From assembly GCF_900110035.1 (NCBI RefSeq), contig NZ_FOCF01000013.1, positions 1 through 42,852 on the forward strand: a stretch of 42,852 nt of DNA, read 5' to 3'. Source of the stretch: Sphingomonas gellani (lineage in GTDB: Bacteria > Pseudomonadota > Alphaproteobacteria > Sphingomonadales > Sphingomonadaceae). Made by a program: the position numbers and the translations under genes. The notes under the pieces were generated by a model. That model was not told the origin of the DNA. It did no database searches and was given only the letters and a program-made list of their open reading frames with translations. Positions 7,167 through 15,710 of this stretch are shown here, in pieces (position 1 is the stretch's first letter; each line of letters begins with the position of its first letter).

Positions 7167-9459
7167 TCGTTCTGCCGCCGACCGGCCTGCGGAGCGCGCG
7201 CAGCTTCCCGGTATGATGCTGCCGGTTCGGGCCGTGATGCTGGGCCTTGTCGCGATCGGCTGCATCTGGATCAGTGCACAGCATCTGGAACTCGCCCCCG
7301 GCGTCGAACTCTACGCGGCGCCCTTGTTCTACCTTCTCGCACTGCGGATGTTCGGGCCGGTCGGCGGTCTGCTCGCGGTTCCGGTGCTGGTCGCGCCCAC
7401 GCTTGCGTGGTGGAACACGTGGATGCCGCTGGCGATGGGCACCGTCCACATGTTGTTCTGCGCCAGCCCGCGTCTGGGCAACGCATCTCTCGCGCATCGC
7501 ACCGTCCTGTTCCACGCGACGATCGGCGTCGCGGCGCTGTCCATCTACCTCGTCACGCAATTCCACGTGCCCGTCGCGCTGACCGCGATGACGGTGCTGC
7601 GCAAGGTGCTGCTGGACCTGATCTGTGCGCTGATGGTCGACCTGCTGTGCATCGGCATCGCGTTCGATCGCAGCCGGCTGACCTTCAGCCTGCGGCGCGA
7701 CATATCGCTGACCGGCCTTGTGGAGGCGGCGACGCTCGGCCTGTTGACGCTGGCGGCGATGTCGCTGTTCGTCGGCGACGCGTTGCAGTTCGCCGGCAAT
7801 CTCGACCGGTACAAGCTGGAACTGGATGCCACCGCCGGACGCGTGGCGGAGGCCCGGCCGAGCGCGGCGCTATCGACCGGCGCGATGCTGGCGCTGACCA
7901 ACCGCGACTTCGATCAACCCGCGGTGTTCGCGCGCCGACGGACGGACGCCGTGGCGTTGGGCAAGCTGCGCCTGCAATGCCCGCCCACGACGGGAACCAC
8001 CACCCTGCCGCCCGACGGATCGCTGATGTCGGAACTGCACGCCTGCCATGTCGGGCGCTTCCATGCGGAGCGGGGATCGGGCTGGTACGTGACGCAGACG
8101 GGACCCGCCGTGACCAAGGCGTTTTCCAGCCTGCTCGCGAAGATCTGCGCGCTGGTCGTGCTGATCGCCTGCGCTTTCCTGTTCCACCTGCTCACCAGAC
8201 GCGCGCTGGAACGCTCGATGCGGATCTGGCGAGAGACGCTGGACGATTTCGGCCGCGCCGGCGTGGGCGACAACGCGGACCGCTGGAACTTCGCCGAGTT
8301 CGCCGTCCCCGTCCGCCAGTTCCGCGACGCAAACCGTCGTTTCCTGGCCATCGACAGCGATCGTCGCCGGCTGGTCGCCGCGGCGACCGAGCTGAAGGCC
8401 GCCATCCACCTGCGCATGCTCAGCGCCATCCGCTATGATCCGGCGAGTCATCGGCTGTCCTTTACACAAGTCGACTCCGCGCACGGCAGCACGCCAGGCG
8501 AGCTGGTCGTCCACGCCAACGACACCGCGGCCCTGCTGACCGCGATCGAGCAACAGGAACCCTGGGTCGAAATCCGCCTGCAGGACGACGGCGCCGAATG
8601 GTACATGCTGATCCTGCGTGAACGCGACGGCATGTTCCACTGGCGATCGGGCTGCATCCTCCAGCTGCGCCGCTCCAAACATGCGCAGGGTTCCATGCTC
8701 CATCAGGCCCGCCTGATCGAGCTGGGGGGCATGGCCTCCGCACTCAGCCACGAGCTGCGCCAGCCGCTGTTCACCATCTCACTCGCGGCGGAGAATGGCG
8801 GCGTGATCCTGGCGAACGCCCAGACGGAGCCGGGCCGTCGCGCCCGCGAGAAATTCGACCGCATCGGTGAGCAGGTGGAGCGCGCCAGCTCCATCATCGA
8901 ACGCATTTCCCATTACGCGCGCGTCGACAGTGGCGCGGACCGTCGCATCGACCTGGCCGACACCATCGCCTCCGCCGCCCGCTTCATGCGCCCGGTGCTG
9001 GTCGAACACGACGTGCGCGTGGAGATCGAGGCGGAGTCGGACCGCTTCCATGCCGTCGCGCCGCAGGTCGGCGTGGAACAGGTGCTGGTGAACGCGATCC
9101 AGAACGCCGTGGATGCGATCGTGTCCCGGCGGGAGCGGGACGGCGGCCAGGCGATGGACTCGCTGATCCGCCTGACCCTGGACGAGGACGAGGACGATGA
9201 CGGCACCGTGCTGACCGTGTCCGACGACGGCACGGGCATTGCGAGCGATCTGGAGGCCGACGTGTTCGACGCATTCCTGACGACGAAGCCGGAGGGTAAG
9301 GGAACGGGCCTCGGCCTGTACATTTCCCGCCAGATCATGCGCGAGGTGGGCGGCCGCATCCACCTGGCGCCCCGTGCCGACGGCCGACCCGGCTGCGTCC
9401 TCACGCTGCGCTTTCCGACTGTACCCGATCCCACGCCCCAACTGGAGAAGGCCGCATGA
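7156..9459 (+). CDS. Multi-pass membrane sensor histidine kinase
   Basis: A 767-residue kinase. About seven hydrophobic segments occupy residues 20-207, followed by a ~110-residue extracytoplasmic loop with three Cys near residues 275-297 (RLQCPPTT and LHACHVG), and a last membrane helix at ~325-345. A linker/PAS-like region (~375-500) precedes the H-box SALSHELRQPLFTIS (His ~532), N-box (AIQNAVDAI, Asn ~650), G1 (SDDGTGIA) and G2 (GKGTGLGLYIS). The N-terminal part recalls MASE-type integral sensors but I cannot name it. ATG at 7156 has GAAGGTG seven bases upstream; a TTG at 7138 is a weaker option. It overlaps the receiver gene by 11 bp and its stop overlaps the regulator start as ATGA. The Cys trio may form a redox or ligand site, which is inference. 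Confidence 0.92.
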   Translation: MWLDRSAADRPAERAQLPGMMLPVRAVMLGLVAIGCIWISAQHLELAPGVELYAAPLFYLLALRMFGPVGGLLAVPVLVAPTLAWWNTWMPLAMGTVHMLFCASPRLGNASLAHRTVLFHATIGVAALSIYLVTQFHVPVALTAMTVLRKVLLDLICALMVDLLCIGIAFDRSRLTFSLRRDISLTGLVEAATLGLLTLAAMSLFVGDALQFAGNLDRYKLELDATAGRVAEARPSAALSTGAMLALTNRDFDQPAVFARRRTDAVALGKLRLQCPPTTGTTTLPPDGSLMSELHACHVGRFHAERGSGWYVTQTGPAVTKAFSSLLAKICALVVLIACAFLFHLLTRRALERSMRIWRETLDDFGRAGVGDNADRWNFAEFAVPVRQFRDANRRFLAIDSDRRRLVAAATELKAAIHLRMLSAIRYDPASHRLSFTQVDSAHGSTPGELVVHANDTAALLTAIEQQEPWVEIRLQDDGAEWYMLILRERDGMFHWRSGCILQLRRSKHAQGSMLHQARLIELGGMASALSHELRQPLFTISLAAENGGVILANAQTEPGRRAREKFDRIGEQVERASSIIERISHYARVDSGADRRIDLADTIASAARFMRPVLVEHDVRVEIEAESDRFHAVAPQVGVEQVLVNAIQNAVDAIVSRRERDGGQAMDSLIRLTLDEDEDDDGTVLTVSDDGTGIASDLEADVFDAFLTTKPEGKGTGLGLYISRQIMREVGGRIHLAPRADGRPGCVLTLRFPTVPDPTPQLEKAA

Positions 9460-10055
9460 CCCGCCCCGTCTACCTGGTCGACGACGACGACGCGTTGCGT
9501 GGCGAGATGAACGAGGCGCTGACCACAGCCGGCTTCCACACGGTGGCATTCGCAGACGGCTGCGGCTTCATCGCTGCGGTCGGGGAGCTGGAGCCCGGCT
9601 GCGTCGTGCTGGACCTGACCATGCCGCGATGCGACGGACTGATGGTGCTGGACGCGATCCGCCGGGCGGGCGCGGCGCACAGTGCGGTGATGCTGACGGG
9701 GCATGGCAGCATTCCCGTCGCGGTCGCCGCGATGCAGGCCGGCGCGGTCAACTTTCTCGAAAAGCCCTTTTCCCTGCGCAAGCTGGTCGTGGCGGTGGAG
9801 CAGGGTCTTGCGCGACTGGACGCCGACGATCACGAGCGCACGGGCCGGATCCAGGCCAGCACCGCCCTCGCCCGCCTCTCCGCGCGAGAGCGGGAGGTGC
9901 TCCAGGGCATGGTCGATGGCCTGCCCAACAAGCTGATCGCGCATCGCCTGGGCCTCTCCACCCGCACGGTCGAAGTCTACCGGGCCAACACGCTGACGAA
10001 GCTTGGCACCAAGAGCCTGTCCGACGCGGTCAAGATCGCCTTGGCGGGCGCCTGA
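9456..10055 (+). CDS. FixJ-type response regulator (paired with the membrane kinase)
   Basis: A 199-residue regulator with the same plan as the one at 4606-5235. The receiver has YLVDDDDALRG, the acceptor Asp in CVVLDLTMPRCDG, Thr in VMLTGHGS and Lys in FLEKPF. The GerE helix-turn-helix contains LSAREREVLQGMVDGLPNK and HRLGLSTRTVEVYRA. The ATG overlaps the kinase TGA as ATGA, so the two are coupled. Having two FixJ-like regulators only about 4 kb apart, each coupled to its own kinase and reading away from a shared control region, suggests the two circuits cross-regulate or respond to related cues. Confidence 0.93.
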   Translation: MTRPVYLVDDDDALRGEMNEALTTAGFHTVAFADGCGFIAAVGELEPGCVVLDLTMPRCDGLMVLDAIRRAGAAHSAVMLTGHGSIPVAVAAMQAGAVNFLEKPFSLRKLVVAVEQGLARLDADDHERTGRIQASTALARLSAREREVLQGMVDGLPNKLIAHRLGLSTRTVEVYRANTLTKLGTKSLSDAVKIALAGA

Positions 10056-10461
10056 ACGACGGTAGCGGAAGATGCTTACTTGGGGGGAGTGGCGTGAGGC
10101 CGCTTCCAAATGCCTGCGCTTCACGTCTGGAGCGGAGGAATTTGTCCCCGCGAAGTCTGGCTTGCGTGGAGACCGCCGAGCAGCTTTCCAGGTCTACGGC
10201 CTAACGTCGGCCATCGATAGAGCGGGTCCGGAACACCTTCAGCCATGTACTGCCATGCGCGTCCCCGTCGCCGCATGACGCTGCAAGTCACCGTGGCCGC
10301 GTCATTGCTGTGACGTTCCACCGACAACAACCGAGCGAATGCCCGGACGTCATCAACCCGCCCCATGGATCGCAGGCCGACCCGTACAACCCGCCGATCC
10401 ATCCTACGCCGAGGCGCCGCCAACCCGAACAGGCCCCGAAGGGCACCGCTCAGGCCGCCAC
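10056..10461. other. 406-bp convergent intergenic region without an assignable gene
   Basis: It lies between the response regulator stop and the GH130 stop. Short open frames exist on both strands, including a minus-strand run containing MAEGVPDPLYRWP, but none has a ribosome site or a family I recognise. A small GCCC-CGAA-GGGC hairpin near 10434-10445 could contribute to termination of the minus-strand gene. Codon-position GC bias is weaker than in the flanking genes. Confidence 0.5.
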
Positions 10462-11742
10462 TCACATCGCTGCAAGCATGTCCTTGATCGCCACGAATGC
10501 GAACCCGATCGAACTGTCCGCGATGCCGTAGGGCAGGAACAGCCGGTCGCCATGCCGCACCGCGCCACACGAATAGACCACGTTGGGCACATAGCCCTCG
10601 CGGTCCTGGTCGCGCGCGGCCAGGATCGGTTCGCGGGTCTGGCCGAGCACCTTAGACGGATCGTTCTTGTCGAGCAGCGCCGCACCGATCGAATATTTGC
10701 GCATCGCGCCGACGCCGTGCGTAAGCAGCAGCCACCCCTCGTCGATCTCGATCGGCGGTCCACAATTGCCGATCTGCACCAGCTCCCATGGATAGATAGG
10801 GGTCAGGATCTTCTCGCCTTCCTCCCAATGTCCCAGCGTGTCGGATTTCAGGAGGAACAGGTTCTCGCCGTCCTGCCGCCCCATCATCATGTACTGACCG
10901 GCGACCTTGCGCGGGAACAGCGCCATGCCCTTGTTGCGCGCGGCAGGACCCGTCATCGGTACCAGATCGAACGCGCGGAAGTCGCGGGTGCGCATCAGTT
11001 CGGACTGGATCTGCGACCCGTTATAGGCGGTGTAGGTGCCGATCCATTCCTGGCTGCCGTCATCGTGCGTGAAGTGCACGATGCGCATGTCCTCCAACCC
11101 CTTCGACTGCGCATCGGTGATCGGAAAGATCACCGTGCCCGACAGAGTGGAATCGCGATGCCGGTGCACCGTCACCGGACCCTCCAGCACGCCGTCCTTG
11201 GGCCTGTGGTGCACGTCGGTCGCGGTCGCGAAGGGAGGCTCCGGCGCCAGCTTCAGCTGGTTCTCGTCGTTGATGATCCCCTCTCGGAACGCAACGGAGG
11301 AGATATGCCCCTCCCCCACGGCGCGCATCGACATCAGGATGCGCATCGACCCCTCGGACATGCCCGACTGGTCGAAATGCGGCACCGCGCTGGGGTTCAT
11401 CAGGGCAGCGGCGGCATAGCTGTATTCGTGACAGAAATAGGCGCCGATCAGCTGCCGCTTCTCGTCATCGATGTCCGCATCGTCCAGGCCCAGCTGTTGC
11501 TGCACCTCGCGATAGCGGGTCATGAACACGCGCCGCGTCTGCCAGTGCCGTGCCTCGAAATCCTTGAGCACGAGCTCAAGCTGGTCGCGCGCCTCTTCGG
11601 GCGTCATCTTCAGCACCTCGGCGACCAACCGTTCGGTGCGACTGGGCGCCTTTCCGTTCGGATCGCTGGCAATGTGAAAAGGACGCACGACGACGCGCGA
11701 CGGATCGGCATGCAGCCGCAGGCGGTGGTTGAAGAGTTCCAT
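10462..11742 (-). CDS. Glycoside hydrolase family 130 protein (beta-mannoside phosphorylase type)
   Basis: A 426-residue five-bladed beta-propeller enzyme. Recognisable are an N-terminal helical extension (MELFNHRLRLHADPSRVVVRP to about residue 130), the blade motif FTHDDGSQEWIGTYTAYNG, and the C-terminal YVPNVVYSCGAVRHGDRLF plus LPYGIADSSIGFAFVAI typical of GH130. GH130 members phosphorolyse or hydrolyse beta-linked mannosides, releasing mannose 1-phosphate when they act as phosphorylases. The long N-terminal extension separates it from the short mannobiose phosphorylases. It lies 49 bp downstream of the glycosyltransferase on the same strand, probably in one transcript. The actual substrate is not deducible. 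No ribosome site is obvious before the ATG, so translation may depend on the upstream gene. Confidence 0.88.
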   Translation of the reverse strand: MELFNHRLRLHADPSRVVVRPFHIASDPNGKAPSRTERLVAEVLKMTPEEARDQLELVLKDFEARHWQTRRVFMTRYREVQQQLGLDDADIDDEKRQLIGAYFCHEYSYAAAALMNPSAVPHFDQSGMSEGSMRILMSMRAVGEGHISSVAFREGIINDENQLKLAPEPPFATATDVHHRPKDGVLEGPVTVHRHRDSTLSGTVIFPITDAQSKGLEDMRIVHFTHDDGSQEWIGTYTAYNGSQIQSELMRTRDFRAFDLVPMTGPAARNKGMALFPRKVAGQYMMMGRQDGENLFLLKSDTLGHWEEGEKILTPIYPWELVQIGNCGPPIEIDEGWLLLTHGVGAMRKYSIGAALLDKNDPSKVLGQTREPILAARDQDREGYVPNVVYSCGAVRHGDRLFLPYGIADSSIGFAFVAIKDMLAAM

Positions 11743-11791
11743 CGCGAAAGAAGAACCGTGCGTTGTTGGTGTTCGCCGCGCCGCCGAACCG

Positions 11792-14059
11792 TCAGGCGAC
11801 GGCGCGGGTCCTGTCTGCCACGCCTTCTACCGCCTTTGAAAGCCCCCAAATCGCACAACTCGACAGTTGCAGTGCCAGAATGGACTCCGCACCCTGGTTC
11901 TGGTTGAGCCCGTTGGGCATCAGACCGTCGAAACAGCCGCCGTCGGTCGCAGTCGCCAGCGGCATGTCGAGATCGTTCGCGCCCAGGAACCAGCCATAGG
12001 CGCGGTTCGCCTCCACCATCCAGCGCGGATCACCAGACGCTGCGAACGCGGCGGCGCAGGCCTCCACCGTCGCCTGCGCTTCCAGCGGCTGCTGGTCGAA
12101 CTTCAACGGCTCCGAATAGGGGCGGTAGAAGCTTTCATGACCGATCGCGCGAAAACGACCATCGGGCGACGTCTGCTTGGCGATGATCCAGTCCAACGTG
12201 CGCAGGCCGATGTCGACGAGATCCGCGCGATCCAGCGCCATGCCGGCCACGATCAGCCCATGCGGTACACGCGCATTGTCATAGGCAAGGACCGCCTCGA
12301 ACCATTCCCAATCGTCGCGGCGCGCTTGTTCCAGCAGCTTCACCTGCTCGTCTGGGAAACGCTGCAGGATCGACAGCGACAGCGCATGCCCAGGGCTTGC
12401 CTCCAGCATCGCAGCGGCGCCAAGCATGGCGAACGACTGGGCGCGCAATGACCCGAGTTCAAGCGCGATCGACCCGCTCATGTCGAAGAACGAACGCGCC
12501 CAATCGCGATGCTTCTTGTCCGTAGCATCGCGCGCCGTGACGCCCAGCGCCCACAGCGTGCGCCCGTTGGAGTCCTCCGACCCCACATCCTCGCACCAGC
12601 TACGGTCGAAGCGCATGAAGTTGCGATAGCGCCGCTCGTCCGGATTCCATGCGAACTGCACGAATGACGCATAGGTCGTCATCCACTTGTCGCGGATCGC
12701 AGGGTCCAGATCAGCCATCTGGCTGACCAGCATCAGCGCACGGGCATTGTCATCGATGCAATAACCGTGACGCCGGTCGGGCACCGAATAAATCGCGTGC
12801 TGATACATACCGGTCGCGTCGCTCATCCGCTCCACGGCGGCGAAGTCCGGCTTCAGCATCCTGGGCGAGGCCGGGCTTTTCACGATCCGGCGGGGACGGG
12901 CGGCGACGATCGTCTCCACCTCCGTCATCGTCGCCTCGGCCAGACGGCACCAGATCATCGTACGGCCGCGGGCATAGGCACGCTCCTGCAACCTTCGGCG
13001 GTCGCGGTCGCTGGACAGCAGGCGATCGATCTCACGCGCGAACGCCGCGCTGTCGCCAAAATCGACCAGCACGCCGTGTCCGTCTGCCAAAATCTCGGTG
13101 GCGTGGACATAGGGGGTGGACACCACCGCCTTGCCGACACCGATGGCGTAGGACAGCGTACCCGACGTGATCTGCGCCGGATTGTTGTACGGCGTCGCAT
13201 AGATGTCCGCGGCCTGGAGATATTCCAGCAACGCGTCATGCTCGACGAACTCGTCGATGAAGGCGATGTTGTCGCCGACGCCCAGACGCTCGGCCTGCGC
13301 CTTCAGCCGATCACGATACGCCTCGCCCTCATGCTCCACCAGATGCGGGTGGGTAGCGCCCAGCACCACGTAGAGAAGGTGCGGATGGCGCACGGCGATC
13401 GCCGGCAGCGCCTCGATCATCGTCTCGATGCCCTTGTTCGGCGCGAGGAGGCCAAAGGTCAGCACGACCTCGCGACCTTCCCAGCCGAAGCGGCTCTTCA
13501 GCGTATCCGGCTCGACCAGCGAGCGGTCGGGAACACCGTGGGGGATGGTGACGATCTGCTTGGCGTTGGCACCATACACGCGACGCAGGATGTCGCCGCC
13601 ACGGTCGGCCATGACCACGATGCGGTCGGCGCGGCGCAGCAGACCTTCCATGACCCGCCGTTGGTCGCCGTTCGGCTTTTCAAGGATCGTGTGGAGCGTG
13701 ATGATGACCGGCAACGTGGTGCGATCGAGCATGGCGAGCAGATGCTCACCCGCCGGGCCGCCGAAGATGCCATATTCATGCTGGATCCAGATCGCCTGCG
13801 CGCCGCTCGCCTCGATCTGGCGCGCGGCGGCGACGTAGGCCGACAGATCGTCCTGCGGGATCGCGGCGATCACCGCGTTGGGATAGGCGTAGCGGCCGGG
13901 GCGGTCGTCCATCGCGTAGACGTCGACATGCGTTTCCGGAAAACGTTCGCGCAAAGCGGTGTAGCAGTCGGTGGTGAAGGTCGCGATGCCGCACTTGCGC
14001 GGCAGGAAGTTTCCGATCAGCGCCAGACGCTTGATGTCGTGCCCGAGCACCTTCACCAT
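11792..14059 (-). CDS. Two-domain protein: GT4 glycosyltransferase fused to an alpha/alpha-barrel domain
   Basis: About 755 residues. The N-terminal ~400 residues are a GT-B glycosyltransferase of family 4: LALIGNFLPRKCGIATFTT, IQHEYGIFGGPAGEH, LTFGLLAPNKGIETMIEALP, and the donor-binding acidic region PYNNPAQITSGTLSYAIGVG. Residues ~415-750 look like a six-hairpin alpha-toroid glycosidase fold with conserved acids in RRHGYCIDDNARAL, EDSNGRTLWALG and NQNQGAESILAL. No signal peptide is present. The fusion followed by a GH130 gene recurs in bacteria, as I remember it, but its product is uncharacterised to my knowledge. GAGGG at 14064-14068 (minus strand) is followed by ATG, ATG, GTG at 14062, 14059 and 14056; spacing favours the second or third, so the start is ambiguous by three codons. 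Confidence 0.87.
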   Translation of the reverse strand: MVKVLGHDIKRLALIGNFLPRKCGIATFTTDCYTALRERFPETHVDVYAMDDRPGRYAYPNAVIAAIPQDDLSAYVAAARQIEASGAQAIWIQHEYGIFGGPAGEHLLAMLDRTTLPVIITLHTILEKPNGDQRRVMEGLLRRADRIVVMADRGGDILRRVYGANAKQIVTIPHGVPDRSLVEPDTLKSRFGWEGREVVLTFGLLAPNKGIETMIEALPAIAVRHPHLLYVVLGATHPHLVEHEGEAYRDRLKAQAERLGVGDNIAFIDEFVEHDALLEYLQAADIYATPYNNPAQITSGTLSYAIGVGKAVVSTPYVHATEILADGHGVLVDFGDSAAFAREIDRLLSSDRDRRRLQERAYARGRTMIWCRLAEATMTEVETIVAARPRRIVKSPASPRMLKPDFAAVERMSDATGMYQHAIYSVPDRRHGYCIDDNARALMLVSQMADLDPAIRDKWMTTYASFVQFAWNPDERRYRNFMRFDRSWCEDVGSEDSNGRTLWALGVTARDATDKKHRDWARSFFDMSGSIALELGSLRAQSFAMLGAAAMLEASPGHALSLSILQRFPDEQVKLLEQARRDDWEWFEAVLAYDNARVPHGLIVAGMALDRADLVDIGLRTLDWIIAKQTSPDGRFRAIGHESFYRPYSEPLKFDQQPLEAQATVEACAAAFAASGDPRWMVEANRAYGWFLGANDLDMPLATATDGGCFDGLMPNGLNQNQGAESILALQLSSCAIWGLSKAVEGVADRTRAVA

Positions 14060-14136
14060 CATACCCTCAGCTATTTTTATGGCTCCCCATGGGGGTCACG
14101 CAACAAACGGTCGAGGTAGAAGATGGTTGCACTTTC

Positions 14137-14149
14137 GTTGCGGCGCAAC
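14137..14149. promoter_or_regulatory. 13-bp palindrome upstream of the GT4/GH130 pair
   Basis: GTTGCG-G-CGCAAC is a perfect palindrome about 75 bp before the glycosyltransferase start. It lies in a short AT-richer stretch. It is a plausible operator; the regulator is unknown. A CCCCATGGGG palindrome lies closer to the gene at about 14084-14093. Confidence 0.4.
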
Positions 14150-14190
14150 AAAGAATCCTGTCGATATGTTCAGGTGGGATCACGCGGCAG

Positions 14191-14220
14191 AAGACTGGGC
14201 CGGTAAGAACTGGGGCCGGT
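14191..14220. repeat. Short imperfect direct repeat downstream of queF
   Basis: AAGACTGGGCCGGT (14191-14204) is followed at once by AAGAACTGGGGCCGGT (14205-14220), which differs by two single-base insertions. It lies just past the queF stop. Function unknown; it may be replication slippage. Confidence 0.4.
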
Positions 14221-14231
14221 GATTCTGGCCG

Positions 14232-14678
14232 TCATCCCCTGCCGCGATAGCTGGCTACGCCCTGGTCCGGGAGCCACAGGTCCGCAGGCGGCGCGCCGGA
14301 CTGCCAGAACACGTCGATCGGAATGCCGCCGCGCGGATACCAATATCCACCGATCCTGAGCCAGACCGGCTTCATCTCGTTGAACAGCCGCTCGCCGATG
14401 CCGACCGTGCAATCCTCGTGAAAAGCGCAGTGATTGCGAAAACTACCCAGGAACAGCTTCAGCGACTTCGACTCGACGATCGTGTCGCCGGGAACATAGT
14501 CGATCACCAGATGCGCGAAATCGGGCTGGCTGGTGACGGGGCACAGGGAGGTGAACTCCGGCGCGGCGAAGCGCACCAGATAGGTACGGCCGGGGCGCGG
14601 ATTGGGAACATAGTCCAGCGCCGCTTCCTCCGGCGATGCGGGAAGCGCGCTGGTCTGGCCGAGATGCGTTGGGGTCAT
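14232..14678 (-). CDS. queF: NADPH-dependent 7-cyano-7-deazaguanine reductase QueF
   Basis: A 148-residue T-fold enzyme, the usual length of the short (type I, YkvM-like) QueF. It reduces preQ0 to preQ1 in queuosine biosynthesis. The nucleophile Cys46 is in EFTSLCPVTSQPDF with the conserved Asp53. The substrate and NADPH motif ESKSLKLFLGSFRNH, and a second conserved part with HEDCT, are also seen. The gene is alone on its strand and divergent from sseA; other que genes are not in the window. No strong ribosome site is visible before the ATG. Confidence 0.95.
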   Translation of the reverse strand: MTPTHLGQTSALPASPEEAALDYVPNPRPGRTYLVRFAAPEFTSLCPVTSQPDFAHLVIDYVPGDTIVESKSLKLFLGSFRNHCAFHEDCTVGIGERLFNEMKPVWLRIGGYWYPRGGIPIDVFWQSGAPPADLWLPDQGVASYRGRG

Positions 14679-14797
14679 GCCCGGCCATCTAAGGTGCTGC
14701 CTGCGCGGTGCAAGGGCGCATCCCGGCCTCGACGCCCGGCACGGGCACGACTAGTCCTCGACCGACTGGGTCGGCGTGTACGGAGAGGATCAGCAGC

Positions 14798-15649
14798 ATG
14801 GACGCACTTGTCGATACCGCATGGCTGGCCGGTGAGCTGGGCGATGGCGACCTGCGGGTTCTGGACGCGGCCTATTTCGCGAACTTCCCCGGCGAGGCGC
14901 CGCGTGATGCCGCCGCGGAGCATGACGCCGCTCACATCCCCGGCGCGCTGTTCCTGGACTTGGGCACGCTCCGCGACACCGACAGCGACCTGCCGATGAT
15001 GCTGCCCGATGCCGACCTGTTCGCCGAACGTCTATCGGCGCTGGGCGTCGCAGAGGCGGATCGCATCGTGCTGTACGACAACTCGCCGCACCACACCGCC
15101 GCGCGTGCGTGGTGGATGCTGACTCTGTTCGGTGCGACAAACGTCGCGATCCTGGACGGTGGCCTGGCGAAATGGCGGGCCGAGGGGCGGCCGGTGCGAT
15201 CGGGCCGAGAGACTTCACCCAGGCGCAGCTTCACCGCACGACGCGATGGCGGAGCCGTGCGGTCGCTCGTCCAGATGCGCGAGAACCTCAACTCCCGCGC
15301 GGAACAGGCGGTGGACGCCCGCTCCCCTGCCCGCTTCTCCGGCGCGGAGCCGGACCCACGGCCGGGCACCGACGCTGGACACATACCCGGATCGATCAAC
15401 CTGCCCTATGGTCGGCTGTTCCACCCCGATGGCACATGGAAGCGCGGCGAGCCGCTGCGGGCCGCCTTCGCGGACGCAGGCGTCGCGCTCGATCGGCCGC
15501 TGGTCGCCACCTGCGGATCAGGCATCACCGCCGCCGTGCTCGCATTCGGCGCCCATCTGCTGGGCCACGACATGCCGATCTATGACGGCAGCTGGTCCGA
15601 GTGGGGCAGCCACGCCGACACGCCGAAAGCAACCACCCCGGCCGCTTGA
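14798..15649 (+). CDS. sseA: 3-mercaptopyruvate sulfurtransferase
   Basis: A 283-residue tandem rhodanese. The N-terminal domain (about 1-135) is catalytically inactive, with Asp in LYDNSPHHTAARAWWML where the active domain has Cys. The C-terminal domain carries the catalytic Cys239 in ATCGSGITAAV, the loop signature of mercaptopyruvate sulfurtransferases rather than thiosulfate-specific enzymes. It would transfer sulfur from 3-mercaptopyruvate to thiol acceptors or cyanide in the cytoplasm. GGAGAGGA at 14782-14789 supports the ATG at 14798. It sits next to metC, another enzyme of sulfur amino-acid metabolism, but a hairpin separates the two genes. Confidence 0.93.
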   Translation: MDALVDTAWLAGELGDGDLRVLDAAYFANFPGEAPRDAAAEHDAAHIPGALFLDLGTLRDTDSDLPMMLPDADLFAERLSALGVAEADRIVLYDNSPHHTAARAWWMLTLFGATNVAILDGGLAKWRAEGRPVRSGRETSPRRSFTARRDGGAVRSLVQMRENLNSRAEQAVDARSPARFSGAEPDPRPGTDAGHIPGSINLPYGRLFHPDGTWKRGEPLRAAFADAGVALDRPLVATCGSGITAAVLAFGAHLLGHDMPIYDGSWSEWGSHADTPKATTPAA

Positions 15650-15650
15650 T

Positions 15651-15680
15651 CGCAAAGGGCGCATGTTTGCGCCTTTCGCG
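15651..15680 (+). terminator. Hairpin after sseA
   Basis: An imperfect stem CGCAAAGG-G-CGCA / TGCG-CCTTT-C-GCG with a TGTT loop starts two bases after the sseA stop. It also overlaps an in-frame ATG at 15663 upstream of metC, which argues against that ATG being used. The half GCGCCTTTCGC is shared with the hairpin after mrcA. Confidence 0.6.
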
Positions 15681-15710
15681 GGGCCCTCCCCTGCCGCTAT
15701 GGCGCACCGC

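Noticed and set aside
10121..10570. Minus-strand frame with MAEGVPDPLYRWP as a small gene
   Set aside because: No ribosome site, no recognised family, and the frame continues into the GH130 gene in another phase.
15663..15710. Upstream ATG at 15663 as the metC start
   Set aside because: It lies in the terminator-like hairpin after sseA and the extra residues have no counterpart in the family.
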